Positions 29,401 through 62,786 of a stretch of 64,000 nt of DNA are shown here, piece after piece. This DNA comes from Apteryx mantelli (Eukaryota > Chordata > Aves > Apterygiformes > Apterygidae), in the NCBI RefSeq assembly GCF_036417845.1, contig NC_089982.1, positions 66,663,684-66,727,683 on the forward strand, read 5' to 3'. The notes under the pieces are model-generated. The model was not told where the DNA came from, made no database searches, and saw nothing but the letters and a program-made list of their open reading frames with translations. Numbering within the stretch: position 1 is the first letter of the stretch; every line of letters starts with the position of its first letter. Made by a program: the position numbers and the translations under genes.

Positions 29401-30833
29401 TTCAATGTCAGGATTAAGCAGTGTTCTCTACTCACTCCAAAGTACCAGATTTCTTCTCATGTGTAAATATTTACTCTTCAGTATCAGAATGCTCCCTCAT
29501 CTTCTTTGGTAATGATAGAGACAGAGTTCCTCAAACCTCACTCTGCAAGATCTATTCTCCAGCTGCAGATTTTGCTTTAAATTCAATTATTGCTACAGCG
29601 TTTTCAAGTGCAGACATCAAAACTGAATGTTTTTCTGGTAGTGGTCTTCCCCATGCTGCTATCTGAGGCAAAATAAGTTCCCTATTTTTACACAGTTTCC
29701 CTTGGTACACGTTCAGTTACTATATCAGGCTTTTTAACCACAACTCCAAAGACTCAGCATTGAGATGGTTATCTCTGATGGCACATCTTTCTGCCTCACA
29801 GCTCTTTTACAGAATCTAACATGTACAGAGCATACAATCTTTGTTCACAGACTTGTTACCGTGTGGTGACTTTTTTGCAGCTATAGTTGTTCAGTTTGAT
29901 GACTCTGAGAAGAATATCATGTTCTCATTATTTTCTATTCCCATTTGTCTCTTCTCCAAATGTTACCAAACATTTGATTTCCTCTACACTTCTTTTCTAT
30001 ATATACAACATTCAACCACTCTTTGTTAACAGACAGTAAAACTCTGGATGCTTTCTGTTCTCTTAAATACATCGATGTTCCAAGACTTAAGGTATTCACA
30101 TGCACATGTAATGTCTCCAACCAATCTTTAATGGCCTGTGTTTAGCTGCTATAACTCTTGGTCAGTGGAACTTCACATCTTTTGGGGGAGCAGTGTTTAA
30201 AGCATGGCCACCCTTGGATTTCTTCCCAGGGTTTGGCTAGTCCATGCCCCTTATTCCCAAAGCTATCACTCCCACTTCTTAAATCAGATAAGGGGCCTGC
30301 CACATCCTTTGGATTGTGGTCCAGAGACTGTCAAACACTCTGAAATCTATCCCTAATGGTCCTCCTCTTCTGTTTCACTGGCCACAGTAAATGCTTCCAT
30401 TAATTTCACCACTTCACGAGGACACAACTAACACCAATTATGTACAGTGGAACCTAAATAGAAAATGAAAGGGAAACAATGTATCAATTTTAATTAACCA
30501 CAGGTTTTGTTGAAGGCTACTCACTAGCAAACAGTTTAGGCAGTCAGTGAATTAATTCTTTCATACAGTACAGCATGTACGTATTGGCAAGGAGTGAGCC
30601 CCTAATTACAGGTCACTGGCAGCAGCAGCTGTTACTGAGGCAACTAGCATACCCTATGGAAGAGCTGAAATTCTTTAGTCATCACTGGATAAATTGCTTG
30701 TGTTCACTAGAGCAAGAAATATTTCTTTGGAATGTACCTCAAAAGAAATTCTTGCTCAGTATTAACATTTTTCAGACAAACTGAATAAAAGGCACTGTTA
30801 CTCAAGTAGTACTTTTGTTGCCTCCAAGTGTTT

Positions 30834-30848
30834 AAAAAAAAAAAAAAA
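30834..30848. repeat. A15 run, followed by GA6
   Basis: An A-rich tract downstream of the probable STIM2 3' end. No element was identified next to it. Confidence 0.9.
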
Positions 30849-31294
30849 GAAAAAAATGTTTTTGAACAACTAGCTACTGTTTGCCTAAGAGGCTTCTTTG
30901 TTACCCCACAGTAATTTCATCTCTCCCTATAAAAGCTTACTTAACATAAAAACTGCTTATCTGAAGCATGTCTAGAGTCTCACCTTTATATCTATCTTTA
31001 TATCTAAAATTATGTTAGTATAACATTATGCATTATAAAATTATACCATTTACTTCAGACATGTCTGAACAGCTAAATTTTCAAACTATACAAAAATAAA
31101 GTGTATGAAATCTTACAAAAGGAGGACATAAAGACATTAATAGCTAATCCAAAAAATATAACAATAACTTACACACAGCAGTAAGCATAAGCAATGTAGC
31201 CTACAACAGCTTTCAACAAACAGGACCTCTGAAACATGTCTGAAACAAGCATCAGCTAATATTGGAACATTCCCAAGCACAATGATGTTTCCAA

Positions 31295-31300
31295 TTTATT
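31295..31300 (-). promoter_or_regulatory. STIM2: Candidate polyadenylation signal AATAAA
   Basis: A canonical hexamer lies on the minus strand about 870 bases after the STIM2 stop. It is the best of the visible signals if the 3' UTR is near a kilobase. Use is not shown. Confidence 0.35.
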
Positions 31301-31786
31301 ATCTTTACCACAGTACAAACTTTTACAAACCAAATGTCCATTGTTTGTCAGTCTGTAAACAAAAGCTACTATCCCCCCTCCTCATTTAAGAGAGTGAATA
31401 TTTTCAGTCCTCGGTCAAGTTTTATATCCATCACTTGCATAAGGAGTCAAGAGCCTCTTCTCTTGTTAAATTATCTATATGTTTTATCATACAGCCTGCA
31501 GTGAAGTAAAATCACAGTGAAAGTCCTGGGAAAAACATGATCTTTACAGCAGGACTTGACCCTTTCTAATAATAAATGCATCTAACAAAGCTTCCCATAA
31601 TAAAAGCGTGGCATTTCCATTTCCAGAAATCAAGTCAATTAGAAATCCTAGGTTCTACTTAAAAATGCCAAAAGATCTAAAAGTGAAAAGATCCATCTTC
31701 TCAGTCACTTATAAGTCTTTCGGTTTCACTTGCAGAGAGACTTTTCCAGTCTGGAAAACGGTAGTGCAATTCAATTAGTTCTACAT

Positions 31787-31792
31787 TTTATT
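31787..31792 (-). promoter_or_regulatory. STIM2: Candidate polyadenylation signal AATAAA
   Basis: A canonical hexamer lies on the minus strand about 380 bases after the STIM2 stop. The motif is seen directly. Use is not shown. Confidence 0.35.
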
Positions 31793-32171
31793 TTCTTAAA
31801 GTCCAGAAGATAAATGTCCTAGCTCTATGGAAAGATAAGAAGATGCTCAGGTAAACAAGAAACTTTGGCAAGCCCAGGAAGGCTTACTAATCCATTAAAG
31901 CTTAGAAGTCCAAGGTGGCTTAAAAAAAGGTTTATGAATAAACTAAAAACCCAGAAATAAATAGGCAGAAATGACTGTAAACTGTCTGAACTTTTAATGA
32001 TTTCTCCTTGACAGCTGGCATGATCTTTGACAGTAGAGTCAGTTAAATAGAGTTGACCTACAGAGCATCCCATTAGGGCATCCAATCTGGAACGCTCAAA
32101 TGGAATTACATTCGAAAGGTTTTAAAAAAATAGAGTTTTTATAACATTACTGTAGGTTTATTCTGCCCACC

Positions 32172-52657
<20,486 letters not shown>

Positions 52658-55600
52658 TTAAATTCCAATACAGCAATCAATTTCTAAATAGAAGCTGCAA
52701 GGGAATTAGGCAGAGGAGAATCATTACTAACTCTTCTCCATACAAGCAGCACACAATTCATGCAAGTTGACCACTTCAGAGACTCAAAAAGGAAATGAAG
52801 CATTCTTACAGGAACTGATTTTTGCAATTAAATCCTAGGAAAATTGAAGCTGCAATTGTTAGCATACTAAATTTGACAACACTAAGCATATCTTAGATTT
52901 ACAGTGATTTATCATGAATGCACCAAGTCATAAATGCATGCTTCTCTATTTTGAAGACATATAAGCATATCATCTACTTGAAGACAAGCCCACATAAAAT
53001 TTGAAGACATACCAGTCTTTTATGAATGAGTAATTATTTCTCCTTGAATCCTGCTATACCAGCTAAAGGCAACTGCTTGAGATGGGAGAAAGGTTAACTA
53101 AATATCACTAAAACCTTTTGATTAAACAACAAAAATTTGAGCTCTGTTTCATCAAATGAAAAAACACAAGTATTCTTAGTCCTAACTTTCCTCTCGCTAA
53201 AAATGCCTAAACGGTTACATTCCAAGCACAGAAGCATTACACAAAGTTCTCATTCACAGTAGCTTATGGAAAGTCTCATCCAAAATACCAAGCTTTGCAT
53301 GTTAGCAAACAATATGACAAAAAGGGGGATCGTGCAATCATGTCATATATATTAATGTTGTACCAATATTAAACAAGTCACGAGCAAGCGTTTTCTCCAC
53401 ATACATATGAGCAAAAAGCCACGGAAGTGCAGAAGCCCTAGAGAATATCATCTTAGCTAGGAGCACTGTCAGGAAAAATGGATGCCACAAAGAGTAAGGA
53501 GCCCCAGAAGTTGAAGAAAATGCTAGAAAACACGATCCACTTTAAAACGGATAGCATCAACTTTTTCTTTGAGACTTCTTTGTTGCAAATAAGGTTCAAT
53601 TTCTGCAACAGATAAGTTACCTCACTTATATCAAATCAACAAAGCCCAAATCCATTGACAAGCTTTTTGTGAGGGCAATAGCTGAAACACTCCAGAAAAT
53701 CCATTTAACACAAGGCAGCAACACACCACTGAAAAAGGGGAGAGCACAAAATTGCAGATAAAAAACCCTGAAAACATAACAGAGGAAAACCTAGAGATCT
53801 CTTTTAATTTAAAAAGTGGGCTTCAGGGGGTGGGGGAAGAATACTGGTTTTATATCAATGTCATTTGAATGGAAGACCCAAACTGAATGCCATCTTCAGC
53901 CTGAACTATGCTAATATGGCTGCTAAACTATTACTGAGTCTCAGGCTCCTTTTGCCAAGTGAGGTATTTCCCCCCAGCTCTGCTCCTTCCCAAGCTTTTG
54001 GTCACGAATCCATAGATTACATCACTGGCAGGAAGTGGGGTTGGAGGGGAGATTGGACAGACCACAGCATTGCTCAAATGCTAAAGACTAGATTAACAAA
54101 AATTAATTTTACTCTGAAGGGTAAGGATACCTGGAGCCATCCTCATGCTGTTTATTTCACCGAAGGTTAAGACAACGTCACCTAGCACTAGACCCTCCCT
54201 GCCTCTCCTGCAGGTCTCCAAACGCATTCTTCAGAGATATTTTGCAGTTTGTTTCTGAACTGGCACCTTTGCTACTCTTTCAGCAGTGCAATAACTGACA
54301 TAGCAGTTAGCTGAACTACACAACAGAAAGTAGTACTGCAAGGGCAGAGGAGCACCAACTACAAGCCCCTTTTAGTCTTGTTCTATTGGAACTGGAGATA
54401 TTTAAGTTTTTTTGTTTTGTTTTTGAGCAAGTTCAATATTTGTATACCAGAATTTAGACTTGTCACTATCCAAAGCAGTGCTACATAGCTGAAGTATTTT
54501 ATGTCCTTAGACTGTGCAATGATATGAAACTTCAGATTGCCAAGAAACATGTATCTCTTCATTTGTAAAGAATTTTAGAACTAGGTATAGGAGAAAGCAC
54601 GTGAAAATTCCTTTGCAACAACCTCATTCTCTTTACTTATTGTAAAGGACTATGGATAAATTAAAAAAATTGAAGATTGCAATATGTAACAGTTTACACC
54701 ATATAAGATCAATAATAAAGTAATAACTGCATCTAGGACTATTACTGTATTGACATGTAAAAACATTCATTCTCCCTCTATATAAACAAATGTATAATAT
54801 ATAGAGAGAGATAAATGTATAATACGTATATGTACATGTATGAATAAAAAGCTACTTGTAACATATACAAGCTACAAGGAGGGGTGCATGGGAGACAAAG
54901 TTCAAATTAAAACTCAGGCTCTTTGGTAGAATACAAGCCCGCCCCTTTCAACATACTAGAATCTGCAACATTATCTAATTCTCAATAATTTCAGCCAAAT
55001 TGCAGTAGAATACCAGGCAGATTCTTTAAGTCATTATTCTTATCAAGAAGAATATTCCCAGCCTTTTCTCTGTGAGCTTTGAGCATCCACTGCTCCAAAC
55101 GGGAAGATAAGTTTTGCTGCACACACTACTCAGGACAGCTGGTAAAACTCAGGCCTTAGTTTACATTACATCACTCATACAAGCATGTATTCCAAGCCAG
55201 TTTGTTACTGTTTACTTCTGAACTATCATAGGATTACATGGCTAAAATTATACCTGGAAATAGCTCGATTTAAGTGATATATAGAAGTAATTGGAAGAAA
55301 CTGGAAGTGAATACTGGCAGAGTAGTCAGGTTTGCGAATAAAGCAGAGGCCATTGTTAGCATTGTATATTCCATCTCACCTTTCACATAAGGTGAGACAG
55401 AATAAAATTCAAGTTTAGAATTATGGATGTTGAAGTAAAACTTAAAACAAGCAAGTGGAATTGTACAGTGTCCCCCACAACTCGAAACAATGAGCCACAA
55501 AACTGCAAATCAATAATGGCAGTAAAAGCTGAGAAAGGAAGCATGGGCATAAGGTTCATTTGGAATTAGTAACTCAAATTAAATACAAGCAAAAAATCTA

Positions 55601-56051
55601 ATTATACATGAACAGCAAACTACTTTCATTTTACTAGATGGTCTGCAAGTAACTTATCAATATTTCTTCTTGGTGATTTGGTGGGTTTTGAAGTAGTTCA
55701 TTAACATGGTTCCCTTTGTAATTCACTTTTATATCACCCATAATATCTGTTACTATGAACTTACAGGTTAGGATGACATTTCAATTTCCTTACCAAATTA
55801 GGACTAGAGTTAGTTTTATTTTGCATATTAAAACAGTTAGAACTCATTAAGAAAACTGATATTCATACTGCTTTTCATAATTCATATTGCACCTAGTCAG
55901 CAACCTGCTTGAATACTCTCAGCTTACACATTCTTTGCTCCTTAAGCACTATAAAGTAGTCTCCATATACCTCTGCAGCTCTTTAGTACTATGGTTTAGT
56001 ACTTAAATGAAGGACAGACAAAATTTCTGGCCACATTCCTGATTTGATTTT

Positions 56052-56122
56052 GAAGTTGGACCTGCTTTGAACAGAGGATTAGACCTGATGGAGGTTCCTT
56101 CCAACCTAAATTGTTCCACAAA
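56052..56122 (+). mobile_element. CR1 3' tail fragment
   Basis: A short plus-strand match to the CR1 end: GACCTGCTTTGAACAGAGGA, TTAGACCTGATGGAGGTTCC and TTCCAACCTAAATTGTTCCA. The terminal octamer repeats have decayed. It lies in the large STIM2 intron, antisense to the gene. Confidence 0.75.
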
Positions 56123-56644
56123 TTTAAAATTCTGACTATGGACACTGACACATTCTTCCTTATTTCCTCTTTAATTCCTTTGTTTCTTCAGTGTTAAAAT
56201 CCTAACCACAGAGTGTCCTGGATTTGAGAGAGGGGATTCAACTACTGCCCTGACTAGTTCAGTATTTCGAAAAATCCCTTTTCAAAATACATGAGAACAA
56301 TTGAAAATAGCAGCTTGTTGGGGCAGAGGCAAATACAGAATTTCTGAAGCACCACGATCCAGCAACTATAAAAAGGGACAATACAGACAAAGGACTGACT
56401 TCTGTAACTATATACAAGTATGTCTGTACATATACACAGAAATACCTGCCCCATGACCTCTGTTGCATGCTCCACAGTCCAAATGTGAACTTTGAGTCCT
56501 TCTCAAATTGGCACAACTACTCTGAAGCTGGCAATTCTCACAGCCAACATGCAATATGCATATAGAGATTGACTATCTCATTTTTTTCCCCACCCCACAA
56601 TTAGCAGAGTGAACTGAAGAAAAGGCACTAAATAATAAGAAAAC

Positions 56645-56770
56645 AAAAGATCATCTATTCCAACCACTGTCTCTAAACCTGTCCAGATCAAGTACAGCCT
56701 CACAGTCGAAGCAACAGGAAAAAAATTGATGTTGCTTGATCTACCTTTCCTCTCCAAACGAAGTACCTAC
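56645..56770 (-). mobile_element. Possible decayed CR1 3' fragment
   Basis: The text AAAGATCATCTATTCCAACC resembles the reverse complement of the CR1 pre-terminal sequence (compare GGAGATCATTTGGTCCAACC at 39671-39690). The rest of the stretch is too diverged to be sure, so this is a weak call. Confidence 0.3.
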
Positions 56771-57634
56771 TATCCCCAACATGTCCTTTGTGAACAAATA
56801 TGCTGTGGCTTCCTTCCTCTAAAGACTCTCTCTCTTCATAAGAAGGTTAAGGCACATTTAACACTCATTCTTCAACTTGCTGGCTGGTGATGCATTGACC
56901 TTGGAGACTCCAGACAGCCAGTATGGACATTTGTCTTAAAATCAAGTGTTCTAGGCTAATGCTTTTTCTGAAGACAAACAGCATGGCACATATGCTATAT
57001 CTAAAGGGGATTCCAGCACATGTTGCACCTCCTCAGTTAAACATATCCCTCGGATCAGTTTTGCTCCTAAGAAACAAACTTGCTTTTTTCTTTGCTGCTA
57101 ATTGACAGCAAAGATCATGAAATATTTTATGACAAGAACATTTGAACAATTACAGGCGTCATCAAGGAAAACATGCATTGCTGTTAAGAAATATGTAAAA
57201 TGCTACATACTTAGATATGAATAAGGAAGAGAAGGAAAATGCCAACTCAGATAAACAGAAAACCTTCAAGGTGTTACATCTCATCCCATAGCACCATAAG
57301 GTGCTAGAAGAACATGTTCCGAATTTAAGAATCTATCCTAAATTACCTCAGTACCTAGAAAATCAAAGTGAAGAAGAGTTTATGCAGAAGTCGCAATGTT
57401 TCATGTTGTTCTGCTACAAAGCCAGGAGAGGGAGCAAGAGTTAACATATAAACTGATGTTCTCAAAACTGTGCTAGGAACACAGGCTATGTTAACAAGTT
57501 GAGGAAAGAAAACTGCAAAGCTTAATTTCAAATTGCATCACAAATTAAGTAATGCACAGAAGAATCTGCTGGGAGAACAGGACAACAGTGGAAAAGATCT
57601 GGTTTATACTGAGAGACTGTTCAGAGTATTTGCT

Positions 57635-57658
57635 TTTTTATTTATTTATTTATTTTTA
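57635..57658. repeat. (TTTA)n microsatellite
   Basis: About five tandem TTTA units in the large STIM2 intron, slightly ragged at both ends. Confidence 0.85.
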
Positions 57659-58071
57659 AGAGCAAACCAATGCACACAAAACAGAATCCTGAGTCGTTTG
57701 TATTAAAAATCAGTAGAGAGTTACTCCTCAGAAAGAGTGATTATGCATTTATATGAAAATTTCTTCAAGAAAAAAAGCCCCTCTTCTCTTCGATCCTATG
57801 TATATTACTCATTTCCTGTGAGAATAATCACAATGATTTCCATAAGTTCTGTAACACAGGACTGTCACAACAGTAAATTTTAAAGTGTGTGTAGTTGTAC
57901 ACAAGAACGTCACTTTTCAAAGAAATTAATGCATTCACTAATGAAGAAATATAATATGATCAACAAGCATTTCTTGTTTAATATCTTTCTTTCAAAGTTG
58001 GCCTAATATGGAAGTACTCCTTTAAGAAAAGGAATTATGCCCTAAAATGCAAAAAGCCACAAATAAAAAAA

Positions 58072-58092
58072 CCCACACACCACACACACACT
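58072..58092. repeat. (CA)n microsatellite, interrupted
   Basis: A short CA-rich stretch, CCCACACACCACACACACAC, with one break. A similar 14-base CA run is at about 1297-1310. Confidence 0.8.
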
Positions 58093-60105
58093 CAGGTAAA
58101 GCAAGAAGATTTTTTTTGTTCCTTGCCATGGCAGCTAATCTCTCTTCTATGTATACTTAATGACCAGGTCAACAGAAGAGGTTAGAAAAATAACTCTATA
58201 AACAGGGAGATAAAAAGAATAAACTCTGAAAGCATCTAAGGATTATCTTAGCCAACATAACTGCTAAACAGGGAGAAGGCCTTTTAAGACTACGAAGTTG
58301 AAACCAAAAAAGCAGATAGGTTACATAAAGATTATGTGAAACAATGAAAAGCAATCAACTGTCAAGCTAGGTACTGCAAAACCAAGCAGAGTACTGTTAA
58401 AAAAAAAAAATTCACACACCCTGGACTCAAAACTGAGTTTTGATCCAAAAAAGTACTATAGCAACTGTGCTGCTCCAAAAATTCACAGCCCAAAGCCCAG
58501 GACACAGCAATGCAATAGGTAGAAACATTCTCCCTGGAGCAAATGCAACTGTAGAGCTGTGCAAGAGAATTATAAGACATCACGTAAGTCACGAGCTTCT
58601 TCAGGAAGTCTTTAGTATCATAATATTCACCAAAATCCAGTAAACGCCAACAACTAAAATGAAGAACAATGAAAAAAACTGACCCTTCAAAAACAGGGAA
58701 AGACTGAAATCCAATAGGGGATTGACATAGAGAGCACTTAAAAGCTGAAGCCATATGTGACAATACAGAAAGAAGCAGGGCAGTAGAAACATGGCAGTTA
58801 CAAGAGATGCTTGCTCCTTGCCAGTGAAGAAGCAAATGAACAACTATATACTTTTGCAAACCTCAGTACAAAAGCAAAATTTACCCCACTCATTAATTGC
58901 AGAAGGAAACACTCATTCTATGTTTATACTTTCTTCTGAGTGAAGGCTTGCATGCTTGATTTTCAGTTTTGCAAACTTAAAGTAAACTTGTCAGAGGGTC
59001 TATTTTAAGAGCAATTAGTAACATTTCCTGGCTAAGTGTTAACATCTTCCTGGAATAGCTATTCCTTAAACAGGGTTATTTCCTTCAGGTCTGTTTCTTC
59101 AAAAATAAAACACCACAGAAGAAAGTTAAAGCTTTCATTTTCCTATAATCCTATACTCAGATACACCAAGTCCTACCTACAATAGTCACCGTTAGAGAGT
59201 CTTTAACATCCCCCATCTACTGCTGTCAGATTAGTCATATTTACTATGTTATCATGATGGCAAGCGTGCTTTTTAATTGGCAACCTACTATGATTGAGGT
59301 ATGTTCTCAATTTTCCCATTACAGAAACAGTTTCTAAGGATGCTACGTAATAAAGTAACATATTTAAACATAACAGAAAACTTTACTTGCAAAACATAGT
59401 ACATAGCTGTGAAAGTGGAGCCAGGTATATCCTAAATAGTTTACAAGGCCTATTAAAAAAGATTATAATTGCAGCATAAAACAAATCTGTAGCTATTCTA
59501 TTGTAGTGTAACTTTGAGATTTCCTGAAATGCAAGTCAGCATTTGAGAGGACATTTCATTGCAGCAGGACTAACTGCCTGCAGTGCTGCAGAAAGAGGTG
59601 CAGACAGCTACACATTAGCTCCAGCACTTCCAAGGGGGCAAGGCATGAGAGGTCTGATCCAAAGCCCATTAGAACAGGTTTCTGTGCAACTGTACCCATG
59701 ATGGCACGTGTTGCCTCTCTACAGGACTTCTTTGCATGGACACAGCCATTGACTAACAGGGCCATAATGTTTTCAGACCACCGCTGTTTCCTGCTTAGCC
59801 TGCTCAGAGTTGCTACAAAACTTCAGGACGCTAAAAAACACTGCCTTTTAAACAGCCAGGGGTAAACAAATTAGCAGCTCAATAGTAAAATTCAATGCAA
59901 ACAACTCTTCTGTTAAAGCCAAGACAGAAAAATCTTAGTTTCAAGTTACTAGAATATGCTATAACCCTAGCAAACGGAAAAAGAGAGAAAAGATCAGTTT
60001 TGAATAAAGGTACCTTCCACCTCAATATTCAAGCATATCAAAACAGATCTACAGCTGAAACGTGAATGAAGATTATTACTGAAAATAATAGAATCTTAAA
60101 GTAAC

Positions 60106-60318
60106 CTACGAGCTTTGGGGAAAAGACTTGTTACATTCGTTAGGAAGCTCAAAAGATTTGTTTGAAAGATCAAGTGTTCTTAACAGAATGTTCTGCACAG
60201 CAAGATGTAAAACAGACTCGGGAAGCAGCCCAGTATTATGCAAAACAGTGATACGCTCCTCGGTTTCTGAACCGTTCCAGTAGGCATTTCTTAACCACAC
60301 AGAATTTTGCTCAACAGG
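60106..60318 (-). other. Open frame with CpG-containing codons, unassigned
   Basis: Minus strand, open from a CAG acceptor-like site at 60319 to a TAG at 60106-60108. Part of it reads VWLRNAYWNGSETEERITVL and HNTGLLPESVLHLAVQNILL. Six CpG dinucleotides in about 150 bases stand out from the CpG-poor surroundings. No family was recognised. It could be an exon, a recent small insertion or chance. Confidence 0.2.
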
Positions 60319-61110
60319 CTGACTATGAAGTATAAGTTAATTAGTGTGAACACAAACACCAATCTAAGAACATTTATTATATAAACAATCATGACAAAAA
60401 CCAAAATGCTAAGGGAACTTTAAAGGTATGTAGCATCTTGCTGGGGATGTATATTTGCAGACAAGAAAACAAAGTAAGAGTTCAGCTTATAGCAGAACCT
60501 CTCCCAGCTGAAATGCTAACAACTCAGCTAGGTTCCTGAAATTTCACAAGGGCCCAAGATGCACTAAATGGTGTAAAAAGGGAGATCAAGCTTTCAAATT
60601 ATGTCACACAAGCTTCAAGTTAAAAAATAAACAAAATAAAAACCACCACACTACAACATTTGGTTGGATTTCTTCAAGAGCCCCTAGCTAAGCTTAGGGA
60701 GGTTAGCGCTTCTCAGACTCCTCATCTCCCAAAGGAAAGTCCTAGCTCTCTCACACTGCAGGCATTCCACTAACTCCACACACACGCACTATCCACCAGC
60801 TGACCATGATTTTTTTTTAACATTATGTACATAGTAGATGTATTTCCCCCTTCTTTAAAATATTTTGCTAAATCATTAGCCACTCCAAGATGTAACAATT
60901 GGAAAGAGAAAAATTCTGCATATAAATTTGCTTGTGCTCAAGAACACAAAAGGGCTATTCCAATAAGCAAAGTCATCCAGAGTTATATAAGGTTAACAAG
61001 TTTTGAAAGTGATCTTTAACCTTGTACTTGTGTGCTCCTAATGTCCAAAATACACAGTTATAAAATGTGAATAACACAGTATCTTGCAGCTGATTCTTTA
61101 GGCTTTCCTG

Positions 61111-61238
61111 TCATGGAATTGCTTGCAGTTTTCTCTGAAACATTTGGTACTCAGCATTGTCCAGAACAGGATACTGAAGGAACAGGTCTCTAGTCCAATC
61201 TAGTAAATTATGTTCCTTTGAATTTTTATATCTGTTAC
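61111..61238 (-). other. Exon-like segment with stop, unassigned
   Basis: Minus strand, preceded by a good pyrimidine-rich acceptor (TTCTTTAATTCCTTAG). After two bases the frame reads NRYKNSKEHNLLDWTRDLFL, then QYPVLDNAEYQMFQRKLQAI and P, then TGA. Its phase fits the donor of the segment at 62787-62853. No family was recognised. Confidence 0.2.
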
Positions 61239-62052
61239 CTAAGGAATTAAAGAACAAAAATATCCACAGAATTTTTTTTACCAACTCATTTTTGTGCAAA
61301 TGGGACAGGCAGTCCTATTTCAGTAGTAGTTCAGAAAAAAAATCATCTTTAGAAGTTATATGTCAAAATTTATTTCTTCAGATTCTGCCAAAATAGCGAT
61401 ACTAATTCATAATATTTCAAATAATGAGCTTGTAATACAGATTGATGTGCACATGCATGGAACATTTTAATTGCTGAAAGAAAGAAAGCCCAAACAATCA
61501 AGGATATCACTAGCAAATTTATTATATAATAAAAGTAATGAGAGCATGAACTGCTTCTCCTTTATTATAAAAGGTTTAATTAAATTAGCACCAATTCTGA
61601 ACTCACTCCAGTTCTAGATTTTTTTTAAATCTGTTTTGTTTACTCGTGAATGAAGTATCTTCTCCATATTTATTTCCTTTCCTTTGACTCTTTTTTTAGA
61701 CTCCACCCCTTCATTTTCCCTTAAAAACACAGCATACTCTCTCATGACACTATGCTTGTGCCACCTCTCTGATCATTTGCATCTCAGATGGAAATATGAC
61801 CTTGAGTCCTCATAAAAATGGCTTCACAGCACCCATCCATTCTGAGCTGGTTTCTTCCAGTTAAAGAGAGATCCTGGCCTGTCAAACATCCCACCTCTGT
61901 CAAGCTGTCAAATTAAACTTACTATAGCCAAAATAGTAAGTATTGTTCCTGATCACAGCAAGCTAGCTACTTTTTCCTGCTTTAGACTATCCTCCTCCTG
62001 GTGCTTAGACCACTAAAGCTAGCTTTTTCTCGACTCTTGCCTCCAGACAACT

Positions 62053-62054
<2 letters not shown>

Positions 62055-62094
<40 letters not shown>

Positions 62095-62098
62095 TCAT
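62055..62098. repeat. T44 homopolymer run
   Basis: Forty-four uninterrupted T, followed directly by five A. It is the longest homopolymer in the window and lies in the large STIM2 intron. On the gene's sense strand it is an A-tract. Confidence 0.95.
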
Positions 62099-62251
62099 GC
62101 ACTTATGCATTTAGCTTCTGAGGTTCAAGCTGCCTTCTTTCACCAGACTGCTAGAAATTTATGCTCCAGTCATGTCATGCTTTCACTAATGCAGTCACTT
62201 CCTCTCTGCAAAGTCTTTTTCCCCTTTTAGTAATTATGCAAGTAAACTAGT

Positions 62252-62278
62252 AAAAAAAAAAAAAAAAAAAAAAAAAAA
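62252..62278. repeat. A27 homopolymer run
   Basis: Twenty-seven uninterrupted A, 153 bases after the T44 run and complementary to it. Confidence 0.95.
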
Positions 62279-62786
62279 CCACACAATGAATCTATCTGCC
62301 TAATCTAGCAAGTGATCTATCCAAAGATCCCACACAAAGCTGTAAACTCATGCCATTAGCTTTTGAGTCACATAATACACACAGTAAGATATTACTGTTT
62401 CAAAAACATCAGCCTATTCTATTACTTGGATGTAGGATCTACATGTAAAGTTTCTTTGGAAACAGACAAAAAGCCTATGTAAATAATGAACATAAGTCTG
62501 TCTTACTGCTTGTGCCTCTTCATCATTAAGAAAATCATGTATGCATGGTGTAACAGATGCTTACTGAGGCAGACAGCCTTCCACACCACCTGACTAAAGC
62601 CTCAATCAATAACATTCTCCCTTTCAGTTACCCTTTCACAGCCTACATCTTTAAACCAGTTTAAAGAATTGCAACCTTGTGTATGTTAGCAGTAAAACAA
62701 CAGCAGCAGCAAATCTGGCTGATTAGGAAATGCATATTAGCCTGCCCCAATGATAAGTGTGGGGTTTTTTCCCCCTCACATCCTAC

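Larger units (their letters stand above)
16606..31294. other. Intergenic DNA, no gene seen
   Basis: After the CR1 copy and a MIR-like fossil this stretch holds only short open frames and simple tracts (A19 at 26444, A15 at 30834). No exon of a known gene was recognised on either strand. The right part may include the end of a long STIM2 3' UTR. Confidence 0.65.
31295..32171 (-). other. STIM2: Probable STIM2 3' untranslated region
   Basis: This is the stretch immediately after the STIM2 stop, without a continuing reading frame. Minus-strand AATAAA hexamers occur at 32162-32157 (10 bases after the stop), 31792-31787 and 31300-31295. The end given here is the third hexamer and is a guess: the true cleavage site cannot be seen and could be any of these or lie further left. 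The 3' UTR length in other species (about a kilobase or more, from memory) favours one of the more distant signals. Confidence 0.45.
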
